A stretch of 50,717 nucleotides of DNA from CAZRIZ01 sp964625885 (GTDB lineage: Bacteria; Patescibacteriota; Saccharimonadia; Saccharimonadales; Saccharimonadaceae). Below, piece after piece: positions 25,217-31,798 of this stretch. Position 1 is the stretch's first letter. Each line of letters starts with the position of its first letter. The notes under the pieces were generated by a model, which saw nothing but the letters and a program-made list of their open reading frames with translations, did no database searches and had not been told where the DNA came from. The position numbers were made by a program, and so were the translations under genes. The stretch spans positions 1 through 50,717 of the forward strand of contig CAZVBM010000006.1 of the NCBI GenBank assembly GCA_964625885.1, read 5' to 3'.

Positions 25217-25705
25217 ATGAGAACACTACAAGAAATACTACCACTGTCAAACTTAGAACTTGATGACATCTGGGAGGATGGATTTAGTGCTTGGGTTGTA
25301 CCGAAATCCACCAAGGACTCACTTGAAGCGCAGGTTCGGGCCTCGCGGAGTTATGGGTGGGACCATGTGAGTGTAAGCTTTGAAGACCGAACACCAACCT
25401 GGGATGAGATGGCGGAAATTAAGGAAATGTTTTTCCGAAGTGACGAAACCGCTATTCAATTCCACCCCAAAAAGGACGAGTATGTAAACATGCATCCGTA
25501 TTGTTTACATATTTGGAGGAGCCAGGAGTATGAACACAAGCTACCGCCTTGGTGGCTAGTAGGGCTCAAAAAAGGTAAAACCGGAGCAGATGTGGAGGCA
25601 GCGACCCTTGCCTGGGAGATAGCTAATCTACCGTCTCGCATCCTTAGGCCAATCAAGGCTTTTGTTAGTAAATTTCTACCAAAAGCCAGTGAGCGGCAAT
25701 CCTAA
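25217..25705 (+). CDS. DUF7694-like protein (phage-associated family)
   Basis: 162 aa. The core WDHVSVSFEDRTPTWDEM then EIKEMFF, followed by IQFHPKKDEYVNMHPYCLHIW, matches from memory the pattern of small phage/prophage proteins (DUF7694), whose biochemical role is unknown. The conserved His, Trp and Pro positions suggest a folded single domain of ~100 residues, with a basic helical tail here (SRILRPIKAFVSKFLPKASERQ). No phage structural or lysogeny genes accompany it, so it may be domesticated. Single-gene unit with hairpin UTR, strong Shine-Dalgarno and terminator. The family call is from pattern memory only. Confidence 0.65.
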   Translation: MRTLQEILPLSNLELDDIWEDGFSAWVVPKSTKDSLEAQVRASRSYGWDHVSVSFEDRTPTWDEMAEIKEMFFRSDETAIQFHPKKDEYVNMHPYCLHIWRSQEYEHKLPPWWLVGLKKGKTGADVEAATLAWEIANLPSRILRPIKAFVSKFLPKASERQS

Positions 25706-25740
25706 TCAATAACCAATAATTGGCTATTTAATGCCATAGA

Positions 25741-25765
25741 CCCGACCAAACTGGTCGGGTTTTTC
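25741..25765 (+). terminator. Terminator of the DUF7694-like gene
   Basis: Perfect CCCGACC/GGTCGGG stem (25741-25747 with 25753-25759), then TTTTTC; flanking CATAGA/TCTATG can extend it. Confidence 0.9.
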
Positions 25766-25775
25766 TATGCTGTAT

Positions 25776-25846
25776 TTGCGCTGTTACACTTAAAGTGGTA
25801 GGATACTTACAAATTGAGCCAATATTTTTATTGGCTCAAAATTTGT
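25776..25846 (+). promoter_or_regulatory. Promoter and +1 hairpin of the 25864 gene
   Basis: -35 TTGCGC (25776-25781), 17 nt, extended -10 TGG-TAGGAT (25799-25804). The predicted transcript begins with a 15-bp hairpin (ACAAATT+GAGCCAAT with ATTGGCTC+AATTTGT, 25809-25846, AA bulge). The Shine-Dalgarno TTGGAGG follows within 5 nt. Confidence 0.7.
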
Positions 25847-25863
25847 ACCTTGGAGGTTAAAAA

Positions 25864-26418
25864 ATGGAGTTTAATCTTAGAGAAAGACGTATGGTTTTTG
25901 CGACTGACGGCGAGCCACCCAGGCGACTATTAAACGCTTTAAAAAATCGCTTAATCGAGGCTCTAACAATTAGCTATGTTGCTGGAAACAGCAACGCAGT
26001 AAAAATCAAGCCAAAAATCATCCTGCGGCATAATAGAAAGTTGGCAGAACCAAGCACCCTATCTGGCATATGTGATGAAACGCACCAAGTATTTTATTGC
26101 AACCAAGCCGACTTTGTTATTACTGTGACACTTGGTTGGGGTAATTCGTCTTATGGTTCAAACAAGCCCGGCATTGCTGTCTACCAAATCAATGCAGCTG
26201 GTGTCAGCTCTGGCCGACGCATCTATGCCTATCTCGACATTAGTGATATGTTTGGCGACAAAGAAAAGTATCTTCAAGAATACCATCAAAATCCATGGAA
26301 TGCGCCATGCGTCCTAGAGAAGCTGCCGCAAAAACTCGAAGACGCCCTGCGCCACTCCTTTCCTATCCACCACCAATTAGTTGGTAACTGCCAGCTAGTG
26401 CCTATTCGCGACGTGTAA
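25864..26418 (+). CDS. Orphan protein, 184 aa
   Basis: Unrecognised soluble protein. N terminus MEFNLRERRMVFATDGEPPRR, a basic stretch (NAVKIKPKIILRHNRK), a glycine-rich beta-like part (TLGWGNSSYGSNKPGIAVYQI) and a His/Pro-rich end. Three Cys (CDETHQVFYC, NCQL) give no clear metal motif. Monocistronic, with a strong 5' hairpin, TTGGAGG Shine-Dalgarno and a terminator. Lies back-to-back with clpP (convergent). Confidence 0.7.
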   Translation: MEFNLRERRMVFATDGEPPRRLLNALKNRLIEALTISYVAGNSNAVKIKPKIILRHNRKLAEPSTLSGICDETHQVFYCNQADFVITVTLGWGNSSYGSNKPGIAVYQINAAGVSSGRRIYAYLDISDMFGDKEKYLQEYHQNPWNAPCVLEKLPQKLEDALRHSFPIHHQLVGNCQLVPIRDV

Positions 26419-26438
26419 AACATGCTCGCCAAACAAAG

Positions 26439-26466
26439 CCCGACCCATGCGGTTGGGTTTTTCTTT
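26439..26466 (+). terminator. Terminator of the 25864 gene
   Basis: CCCGACC/GGTTGGG stem (26439-26445 with 26451-26457), then TTTTTCTTTT. The stem is almost identical to the terminator at 25741 and may also serve clpP from the other side. Confidence 0.85.
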
Positions 26467-26478
26467 TAAAGATTGAAG

Positions 26479-27066
26479 TTATTTTTTTATAACCTTATCA
26501 ATCAGACCGTACTTAACAGCCTCTTCGGCGCTCATCCAGTAGTCACGGTCCATGTCTTTTTCAATCCGGCTGAGTTTTTGACCGGTGTTTTTGGCTAAAA
26601 TTTGATTGAGTTTTTGCTTGAGCAAAATCCCCTCTTTTAAGTCAATCTCTTGATCGGTAATCTTACCACGCGTGCCACTCGACGGCTGGTGAATCATAAT
26701 CCGCGCATTTGGCAAGGCAAAGCGCTTGCCTTTGGTGCCACTCGAAAGTAAAAAGGCACCCATCGAAGCCTGCAAGCCAATCCCAATCGTCTGGACATCG
26801 GGCTTGATGTACTGAATTGTGTCATAAATCGCTAGGCCATCATAAACCATACCGCCTGGGCTGTTGATGTAAAATTTAATATCTGATTTCGGATCATCAT
26901 AAGCTAAATACAATAACTGCGCTATCACCAGGTTTGCAGTATGCGGATTAACATCCTCACCCAAAAAGACAATCCGCTCTTTTAACAGGCGGGAGTAAAT
27001 ATCAAAGGCTCGCTCACCTTGCGGTGTCTGCTCTAAAACTGTTGGCACTAAATAACTTTTCACCAT
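26479..27066 (-). CDS. clpP: ATP-dependent Clp protease proteolytic subunit
   Basis: 195 aa, complete tetradecameric serine peptidase subunit. The catalytic triad is visible: Ser in GLQASMGAFLL (~98), His in IMIHQPS (~123) and Asp in KDMDRDYWMSAEEA (~172). The Gly-rich head FYINSPGG and C-terminal YGLIDKVI are normal. It works with an AAA+ unfoldase such as the ClpC encoded at 47602-50073. A TGA-TAAAAT extended -10 ends 11 nt before the ATG, so the UTR is only a few bases and there is no Shine-Dalgarno. Confidence 0.97.
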   Translation of the reverse strand: MVKSYLVPTVLEQTPQGERAFDIYSRLLKERIVFLGEDVNPHTANLVIAQLLYLAYDDPKSDIKFYINSPGGMVYDGLAIYDTIQYIKPDVQTIGIGLQASMGAFLLSSGTKGKRFALPNARIMIHQPSSGTRGKITDQEIDLKEGILLKQKLNQILAKNTGQKLSRIEKDMDRDYWMSAEEAVKYGLIDKVIKK

Positions 27067-27085
27067 AATTTAAATATATTTTATC

Positions 27086-27117
27086 ATAAAAAATCCCGGA
27101 GCGCCTACGCACTCCGG
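27086..27117 (-). terminator. Terminator of the 27132-27956 gene
   Basis: CCGGAG/CTCCGG stem (27096-27101 with 27112-27117), then ATTTTTTA on the minus strand. Confidence 0.8.
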
Positions 27118-27131
27118 TAAATAAAGTTGAC

Positions 27132-27956
27132 TTATCTTTGGTTATCAGGACTGATGCCGGCCTTTTTCTCTAAGACGCGAACCGGCACCTTCTCATAGAA
27201 GAAGGCGCGACCGCACCAGACAAAATGGTCGTCCATTAAAAGAATAGTAGGCTCGCCCCTACTCCTGAACACCTCGTTAACACGACTGAGGCGCTCCATG
27301 TACGGCCGCCGGTTCACCAGGGACTCCTCTCGTCGCCGCTGAGCTTTATCCCAAATATTAGGATATTCTTCACTCATCCAGCGAAATCTCCATTTTAAGC
27401 ACTCCTGTCCATCGACGAACTTTTGATACGACTCTTCGCTAACCCAGCGGAAGCCTTGGTTCCACGAGAAGACCTGCCAGCCGCCGCCTTCAATTTCAAT
27501 GGCAACATAAGCACACTCCTCATCGGTAACTTTTGCAACAACCGCAATGACGTCTGTAGCTTCTCCAGCTAGCGCCGCCACACGCGATGAGTGGCTTTGT
27601 AATACGATATTCACACCGCAGTACTCTATATTGCCAGTAAGCTTAAAAGTCCGGTCGTTGGCGGTATTGATGAACATTACATTGTCTGATTCGTCAGATG
27701 AGCATGTCTCTAGGCGCAGGTCACCTGTACCACCAGACACCAACTTGTACGGATAGCCACTAACCCGCCAATTCACAGAAAGATACAACCTAGGAGCGAT
27801 CCAGGGTCGTGGATAGCTTGGAACCCCCACCCTAGACATTACTACGCCATCAAGGTCTCTGATTACAAACGCGCAACTTTCGGGATCTAAGTCCCATGGA
27901 CATAACCCGGGGTCAAAATAGTTCACGTCTAGATTCCCATCGAAAAACACCAACAT
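27132..27956 (-). CDS. Orphan protein, 274 aa
   Basis: Unrecognised. Largely beta-type sequence with many Trp/Tyr (NWRVSGYPYKLVSGG, GGGWQVFSWNQGFRWVSEESY) and acidic patches; no signal peptide or membrane span. Two short similar stretches (GFRWVSEESYQKF and RFRWMSEEYPNIW) suggest an internal duplication. Start at 27956 (MLVFFDGNLD) is preferred: AGGAGGG is 6-7 nt upstream, while a longer reading from 28037 passes through the Shine-Dalgarno. Single-gene unit with promoter 28051-28078 and terminator. Confidence 0.7.
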   Translation of the reverse strand: MLVFFDGNLDVNYFDPGLCPWDLDPESCAFVIRDLDGVVMSRVGVPSYPRPWIAPRLYLSVNWRVSGYPYKLVSGGTGDLRLETCSSDESDNVMFINTANDRTFKLTGNIEYCGVNIVLQSHSSRVAALAGEATDVIAVVAKVTDEECAYVAIEIEGGGWQVFSWNQGFRWVSEESYQKFVDGQECLKWRFRWMSEEYPNIWDKAQRRREESLVNRRPYMERLSRVNEVFRSRGEPTILLMDDHFVWCGRAFFYEKVPVRVLEKKAGISPDNQR

Positions 27957-28050
27957 TAGAAGTCCCTCCTTTTTGTTGCCACCATCAGTAGTCAACTTAT
28001 TAAAATACAGCGAGGCTAATACATTTTCACCCCGCAATCCTCTTTATCAT

Positions 28051-28078
28051 ATCATAATATGGCGCAAAATCAAATCAA
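28051..28078 (-). promoter_or_regulatory. Promoter of the 27132-27956 gene
   Basis: -35 TTGATT (28073-28078), 16 nt, -10 TATGAT (28051-28056); the -10 is repeated 5 nt later. Confidence 0.5.
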
Positions 28079-28085
28079 CAAGTTG

Positions 28086-28718
28086 CTAACTATTAACCGA
28101 ATCTGTTAAGTCATTTTCGTAATCATAAACCGCTACCTCGCCGGTGCCGATGTCGTAATAATAGGCCTGGAGTTTGAGTTGGCCTGATTTGACGCGCCGG
28201 GCGACAAAATCATAAGTCATGAGATTGTTTAGTTGCTGGACGACGTTTAGCTTTTCTAACAGACGTGATTTTTCTGCCTCATCCAGATCTGGGTATTTTG
28301 AGTCAATATATTCAACAAGAGATGAGCTTTGTGACAGCCATTCTGCCGCATAGGGTAAATCGCTTTTGTGCTCGTCTAGCTTCTGCAAGGCCGCACAGCC
28401 ACCACATTTAGAATGTCCACACACGGCAATATTTTCAACCTGCAACACTTTGACAGCATATTCTAGCGCCGAAGCTGACGATGGATAATCATCAACCAAA
28501 TCAGCTCACGGCACGATATTGGCGATATTGCGTATCTGAAACAACTCGCCTAGCTTAGCTTGAAACAAGGTTTCAGCATCTACCCGCGAATCAGAACAGC
28601 CGATAAATAGCGTATGGGGCTTCTGCCCCTGCTTCAACGCCACATAAAAATCTTTATTTAGTTCGTGCTCGAGTTTCTTAAACTTTTCTAGACGCTGTTT
28701 GAGATCAGCTATTGCCAC
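28086..28718 (-). pseudogene. Beta-carbonic anhydrase interrupted by TGA
   Basis: Two adjacent same-frame pieces make one beta-class carbonic anhydrase of about 210 residues. The first has the zinc/active-site motif CSDSRVDAETLF (C41, D43, R45) and RNIANIVP. An in-frame TGA at 28506-28508 follows, and the second piece continues ADLVDDYPSSASALEYAVKVL with the other zinc ligands in CGHSKCGGC. The enzyme interconverts CO2 and bicarbonate. The apparent start is GTG 28718, which overlaps the AGGAG sequence; the codon at the ideal distance (28710-28712) is ATA, which could be a lost ATG. Without readthrough, neither piece has all ligands. Assembly error, decay or recoding cannot be separated by eye. 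Confidence 0.85.
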
Positions 28719-28767
28719 TCCTTACCTAAGCTACTTTATGCTTATATTTTAACATGGCGCCCTAGGT

Positions 28768-28796
28768 AACAAAAAATCGCCCAGAAAGGCGACGAT
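28768..28796 (-). terminator. tRNA-Leu terminator
   Basis: ATCGCC/GGCG...GAT stem (28776-28781 with 28788-28796, one bulge region), then TTTTTTG on the minus strand. Confidence 0.65.
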
Positions 28797-28815
28797 TGGG
28801 ATTTTTACTCTGAAA

Positions 28816-28902
28816 TGGTGCGGATGACTGGACTTGAACCAGCATAGGATAAATCCCATTAGCTCCTAAGGCTAACGTGTCTACCAATTCCACCACATCC
28901 GC
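28816..28902 (-). tRNA. tRNA-Leu (anticodon TAG), CCA encoded
   Basis: 87 nt including CCA. Acceptor GCGGATG/CATCCGC, D-arm sequence with GTGGAATTGGTAGACAC typical of leucine tRNA, anticodon stem TTAGC/GCTAA with loop CTTAGGA giving anticodon TAG (reads CUA). A long variable arm is present (TGGGATTTATCCTA), and the T arm contains GGTTCAAGTCC. The discriminator is A, as expected for Leu. Confidence 0.95.
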
Positions 28903-28954
28903 ATATTTAAACTGAGCAGGCTATTTTAGCCTAGGGGTATTGTACCATAAAAAT

Positions 28955-29002
28955 TGAAAAAGAAAATCCCCAACCGCAGTGTAAAAACACGTTGGTTGGG
29001 GA
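28955..29002 (-). terminator. Terminator of the 29054-29525 gene
   Basis: TCCCCAACC/GGTTGGGGA stem (28967-28975 with 28994-29002), enclosing a small GTG/CAC hairpin, then TTTTCTTTTTC on the minus strand. Nearly identical in the stem to the terminator at 29744-29778. Confidence 0.85.
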
Positions 29003-29053
29003 TGTGACAAGTAGATTGTAGCGATGTGGCCATTAGCCTAGCAAGCATCTGCG

Positions 29054-29525
29054 CTATTTGAGGGACATTGAAAAGATCCCTTCATTCCAACGCAGAGGAA
29101 CCCCCTGGTCATCGACATAGGGAGTGATGCCCATATTAGCCAGGGGCACATCCGTTATTATCTTCCTTACATACGATGAGAATGGATCCTCAGTGAGCAA
29201 CACCGTTATCATAAGATCCTCTCGGCCCGTAGTAGAATCAGGATAGTACTGCTTGCGCCTAAAAGGCCTACTCAAAACCTTAAAGAGATCTCCATCCAGT
29301 TTGTCTGGCTGGCCATTCGTCAGGCGATAGTTCCAAAAAAAACATGCCCGGCTTCACGTCTTCTACCTCTAAGGCCTTATCCCATAGGGGATTTTTCTTC
29401 GGCAATTCCTTATTAGCGACCACAACCTCTGTTCCCTCCGGAACATTAATCACGAGACGTCTAGAGCCAGCACCACGCACAGAGACGGGAGTACCTTCAA
29501 CAATTCCATTGATACCTGTAAACAT
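29054..29525 (-). pseudogene. Orphan protein gene with homopolymer frameshift
   Basis: The first frame begins MFTGINGIVEGTPVSVRG at ATG 29525, with a strong AGGAGG. It runs to PGMFF, where eight consecutive T (coding strand; 29335-29342) shift it. With seven T the reading becomes GMFFWNYRLTNGQPDKL and joins FKVLSRPFRRKQYYPDS in the second frame without a stop, giving about 156 aa ending at 29054. This join is very convincing. Function unknown; the N-terminal part is beta-rich with an RGAGSRRLVINVPEG segment. The promoter (29704-29732) and 170-nt leader with a large hairpin look intact, so the gene may be active if the T run is a sequencing error or phase variable. Confidence 0.75.
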
Positions 29526-29589
29526 TATTACATCCTCCTGACTTTATTTCTCATGACATAATGCCTCGCTTTTAGCGACTTGCGTTTCA

Positions 29590-29645
29590 CACAAGATGAG
29601 GTTTCGCTCCTGAAATCGCCCTCAAGAGCTAAATCTCATCTTGTG
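29590..29645 (-). promoter_or_regulatory. Large leader hairpin upstream of the 29525 gene
   Basis: 11-bp perfect CACAAGATGAG/CTCATCTTGTG stem (29590-29600 with 29635-29645), then an inner 8-bp stem GCTCTTGA/TCAGGAGC (one wobble) with loops of 5 nt on either side and an 8-nt apical loop. It lies ~65 nt before the ATG. Confidence 0.7.
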
Positions 29646-29703
29646 CTTGTCTACTTGTCAAAAAATACAATCTTGGAGTCAAAAACTCCCAAAACATACC
29701 TAT

Positions 29704-29732
29704 ATTGTAGCACAAGTACTTTAAAAAGTCAA
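29704..29732 (-). promoter_or_regulatory. Promoter of the 29525 gene
   Basis: -35 TTGACT (29727-29732), 17 nt, extended -10 TGC-TACAAT (29704-29709). Confidence 0.75.
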
Positions 29733-29735
29733 GCC

Positions 29736-29778
29736 AAAAGAAAATCCCCAACCGGTGTAAGACGCGTCAGTTGGGGAT
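29736..29778 (-). terminator. Terminator of the 29784-31154 gene
   Basis: ATCCCCAAC/GTTGGGGAT stem (29744-29752 with 29770-29778), then TTTTCTTTTGG on the minus strand. Confidence 0.85.
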
Positions 29779-29783
29779 GCATT

Positions 29784-31154
29784 TTAGTCGTAGTAATATT
29801 GTGGATAGTAGGATGGTGATTGACCATTTGATGATAACGCGACAAAGATTGCCGCAATGATAGCCAGCACTACCAGCCAGGCAAACTCAAAAGCAAAGAG
29901 CTTAAGCCCCTGACGCCAGCCGTGCTTGAACCCGATGTAGATTACTGGTCCAAATATGATGGAGGCAAATAATAGTATCACTAGTAAGAGCGCCAACAGG
30001 GCCAGGATTGGCGTATAGAAAATAAACTGGAGAGCCACTATATTTACAGCAAAAACCGATATAGCAATAAGTGCCAAAGTTAGTCCGGCCGATATTAGGC
30101 CGATAATAACATGGCGATGAAACGGTAGTGGCGCTAGCTTAGTCTTGCTTTTATAGACCATTTCTTCTGAGGCAGATTCGGCCTTGACTTTTGGCTTGTC
30201 GCCCGCTGGCTTGGTCTTAGAAGCACGACGCCTTCTCCACCACTTTGACAGAAAGATTGAACCGGCTACAATCGCCGCAATGACCGCTAGGCTAAGTAAT
30301 GTTTGCCTTAGATAGAGTTTTAGCCAGCTAGTCGCATATTCACCCCGAACAATCATTGACTCGTTTGGCGCTAGGTTCTTCGCCTCTTTTTGAACTACGC
30401 CGTAGCGTCCAATCTGATTCTGCAATCTATCAAGCTCGACACTACTCATATTGGCTGCGTCTAGTGTAGCCCCGGATTTGATACCAGAATTTGAGTCACC
30501 ATAATCAATTTGGGTCTTTTTACCGCGCAAAACTAAATCGCTATCAACATCGACAGCGACGTTAATTTCTTGAATACGACTGGCTACTTTTGGCGTTTCA
30601 AAAGCAAATTTCATCGTGCCAACCGATTTCGTAACATAACCTTTGCCGGCATAAGTCAATATGATTGCGGTGGTTTTATGCGGCTCGACCGCTTTGGGTA
30701 GCTCTAAGGTGTAAGTTTGGTCAGTTTTTTCGTACTTGATTTTAGTGTAAGTCGCGTCTTCATCGCCGCTATAGCGATAGTAGTAATAGCTGTCATAATC
30801 AGGGTCGCGATAGCGCAAACATTCTCGCTTTGATCCAGAATAGTCATAATTAGCGCAAACTTTTGGCAACTCCATCTGATAGACTGACATCTCATAGGGC
30901 TCGACTACCGGAATCTGGAAAGCAAACTTCTTCATCGGCTCGTCTTCTGGGTTAGTTACGACCAACTTGGCATAAACAATCGCCTCGCCATTGCCCCGGA
31001 AGATTACACTATAATAATGACGCTGACCAAACAATAAACTATCGGTCTTGGTCTCAGCCACTACCGGCACGGTTAGCACACTGACCGCTAGTAGCAAGAA
31101 TACTGACAGCCCGGCGCCAATCCTCCGTAGCTGGTTTTTGAAATAATTCCCCAT
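29784..31154 (-). CDS. Signal-peptide membrane protein, putative surface domain
   Basis: 456 aa. Signal peptide near residues 8-34 (basic NQLRRIG, then GAGLSVFLLLAVSVLTVPVVAETK). A ~240-residue extracytoplasmic beta-rich domain follows, with a tyrosine cluster (DYDSYYYYRYSGDE) and two Cys that could pair. Then one membrane span (~285-305), a basic linker (WWRRRRASKTK), and three more spans in the last 110 residues, ending in a Tyr-rich tail (SPSYYPQYYYD). No enzymatic motif. Start set at ATG 31154 with GGGGAG upstream; the longer TTG reading is unnecessary. Promoter TTGACA-17-TAAAAT (31181-31209). A role at the cell surface is plausible. Confidence 0.75.
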   Translation of the reverse strand: MGNYFKNQLRRIGAGLSVFLLLAVSVLTVPVVAETKTDSLLFGQRHYYSVIFRGNGEAIVYAKLVVTNPEDEPMKKFAFQIPVVEPYEMSVYQMELPKVCANYDYSGSKRECLRYRDPDYDSYYYYRYSGDEDATYTKIKYEKTDQTYTLELPKAVEPHKTTAIILTYAGKGYVTKSVGTMKFAFETPKVASRIQEINVAVDVDSDLVLRGKKTQIDYGDSNSGIKSGATLDAANMSSVELDRLQNQIGRYGVVQKEAKNLAPNESMIVRGEYATSWLKLYLRQTLLSLAVIAAIVAGSIFLSKWWRRRRASKTKPAGDKPKVKAESASEEMVYKSKTKLAPLPFHRHVIIGLISAGLTLALIAISVFAVNIVALQFIFYTPILALLALLLVILLFASIIFGPVIYIGFKHGWRQGLKLFAFEFAWLVVLAIIAAIFVALSSNGQSPSYYPQYYYD

Positions 31155-31180
31155 AAATCTCCCCAAATTACTTATCCTTA

Positions 31181-31209
31181 ATTTTAGTTTGATACTTAAG
31201 TTATGTCAA
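31181..31209 (-). promoter_or_regulatory. Promoter of the 29784-31154 gene
   Basis: -35 TTGACA (31204-31209), 17 nt, -10 TAAAAT (31181-31186). Divergent from the promoter at 31241. Confidence 0.7.
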
Positions 31210-31240
31210 TTAGCGCAATCACCCCCCACACACACATCCA

Positions 31241-31269
31241 TTGACATTTTGATACGTAGATGCTATGAT
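31241..31269 (+). promoter_or_regulatory. Promoter of the 31302 gene
   Basis: -35 TTGACA (31241-31246), 17 nt, extended -10 TGC-TATGAT (31264-31269). Short UTR (~25 nt) with AGGAGGG; no hairpin. Confidence 0.8.
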
Positions 31270-31301
31270 TAAAAAACAAATTTCTTAGGAGGGATGCATA
31301 A

Positions 31302-31694
31302 ATGCATAAGAAAAGAACGTTTCTACCAAAGGTGATTGTAGCCGAGAATACGACCGTGACAGATATGACAGACCCCAGGTCTATAGCAGACGCGATTCAA
31401 TATTTGAATCCAACTCTGTTTGTGCGCCTGCTTGACCCAGATAAGATGGGTCGGGCAATGATAATCAGCGTACAGCTATGGCGCGTATTTCTCAACGTAT
31501 ATAAGCTACCCAGAAAGCTTGTATTGCCGGAGGGCTGGTACTTCATAGAAGGAGACCGACCTGACCAGCTACAACTGCGCAACAAGCACCATACAAGTGG
31601 CGGAGCCTACTTTGACATCACAGTGATGTCGCGGGTTAGGCTCAAAGACCTCCTCGGGCAATTCAGTAGAATCTACATACCGAGTGTCGCATAA
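31302..31694 (+). CDS. Orphan protein, 130 aa
   Basis: Unrecognised basic, soluble-looking protein (MHKKRTFLPKVIVAENTTV...). It has an amphipathic middle (NPTLFVRLLDPDKMGRAMIISVQLW) and no membrane span. Strong Shine-Dalgarno AGGAGGG, full consensus promoter and strong terminator make it a complete single-gene unit. It differs from the other orphans in having a short, hairpin-free leader. Confidence 0.7.
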   Translation: MHKKRTFLPKVIVAENTTVTDMTDPRSIADAIQYLNPTLFVRLLDPDKMGRAMIISVQLWRVFLNVYKLPRKLVLPEGWYFIEGDRPDQLQLRNKHHTSGGAYFDITVMSRVRLKDLLGQFSRIYIPSVA

Positions 31695-31700
31695 CCACAC

Positions 31701-31730
31701 AACCCCGACGTTCGCGTCGGGGTTATTTCG
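31701..31730 (+). terminator. Terminator of the 31302 gene
   Basis: Perfect 9-bp AACCCCGAC/GTCGGGGTT stem (31701-31709 with 31716-31724), then ATTTCGTT. Confidence 0.85.
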
Positions 31731-31798
31731 TTGGTTCTGTTTTCATCACACTTATGTTAAAATTAGATAAAAGACATGACGATTTTTGGAGAAACAAA

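Noticed and set aside
28506..28508. Alternative genetic code with UGA read as Gly, as in some CPR groups
   Set aside because: rsmD and the phosphohexomutase gene end in TGA at sensible places, and all long genes lack internal TGA.
28506..28508. Selenocysteine at the carbonic anhydrase TGA
   Set aside because: The site is not a Cys position in the family, and no clear selenocysteine stem-loop was seen just downstream.
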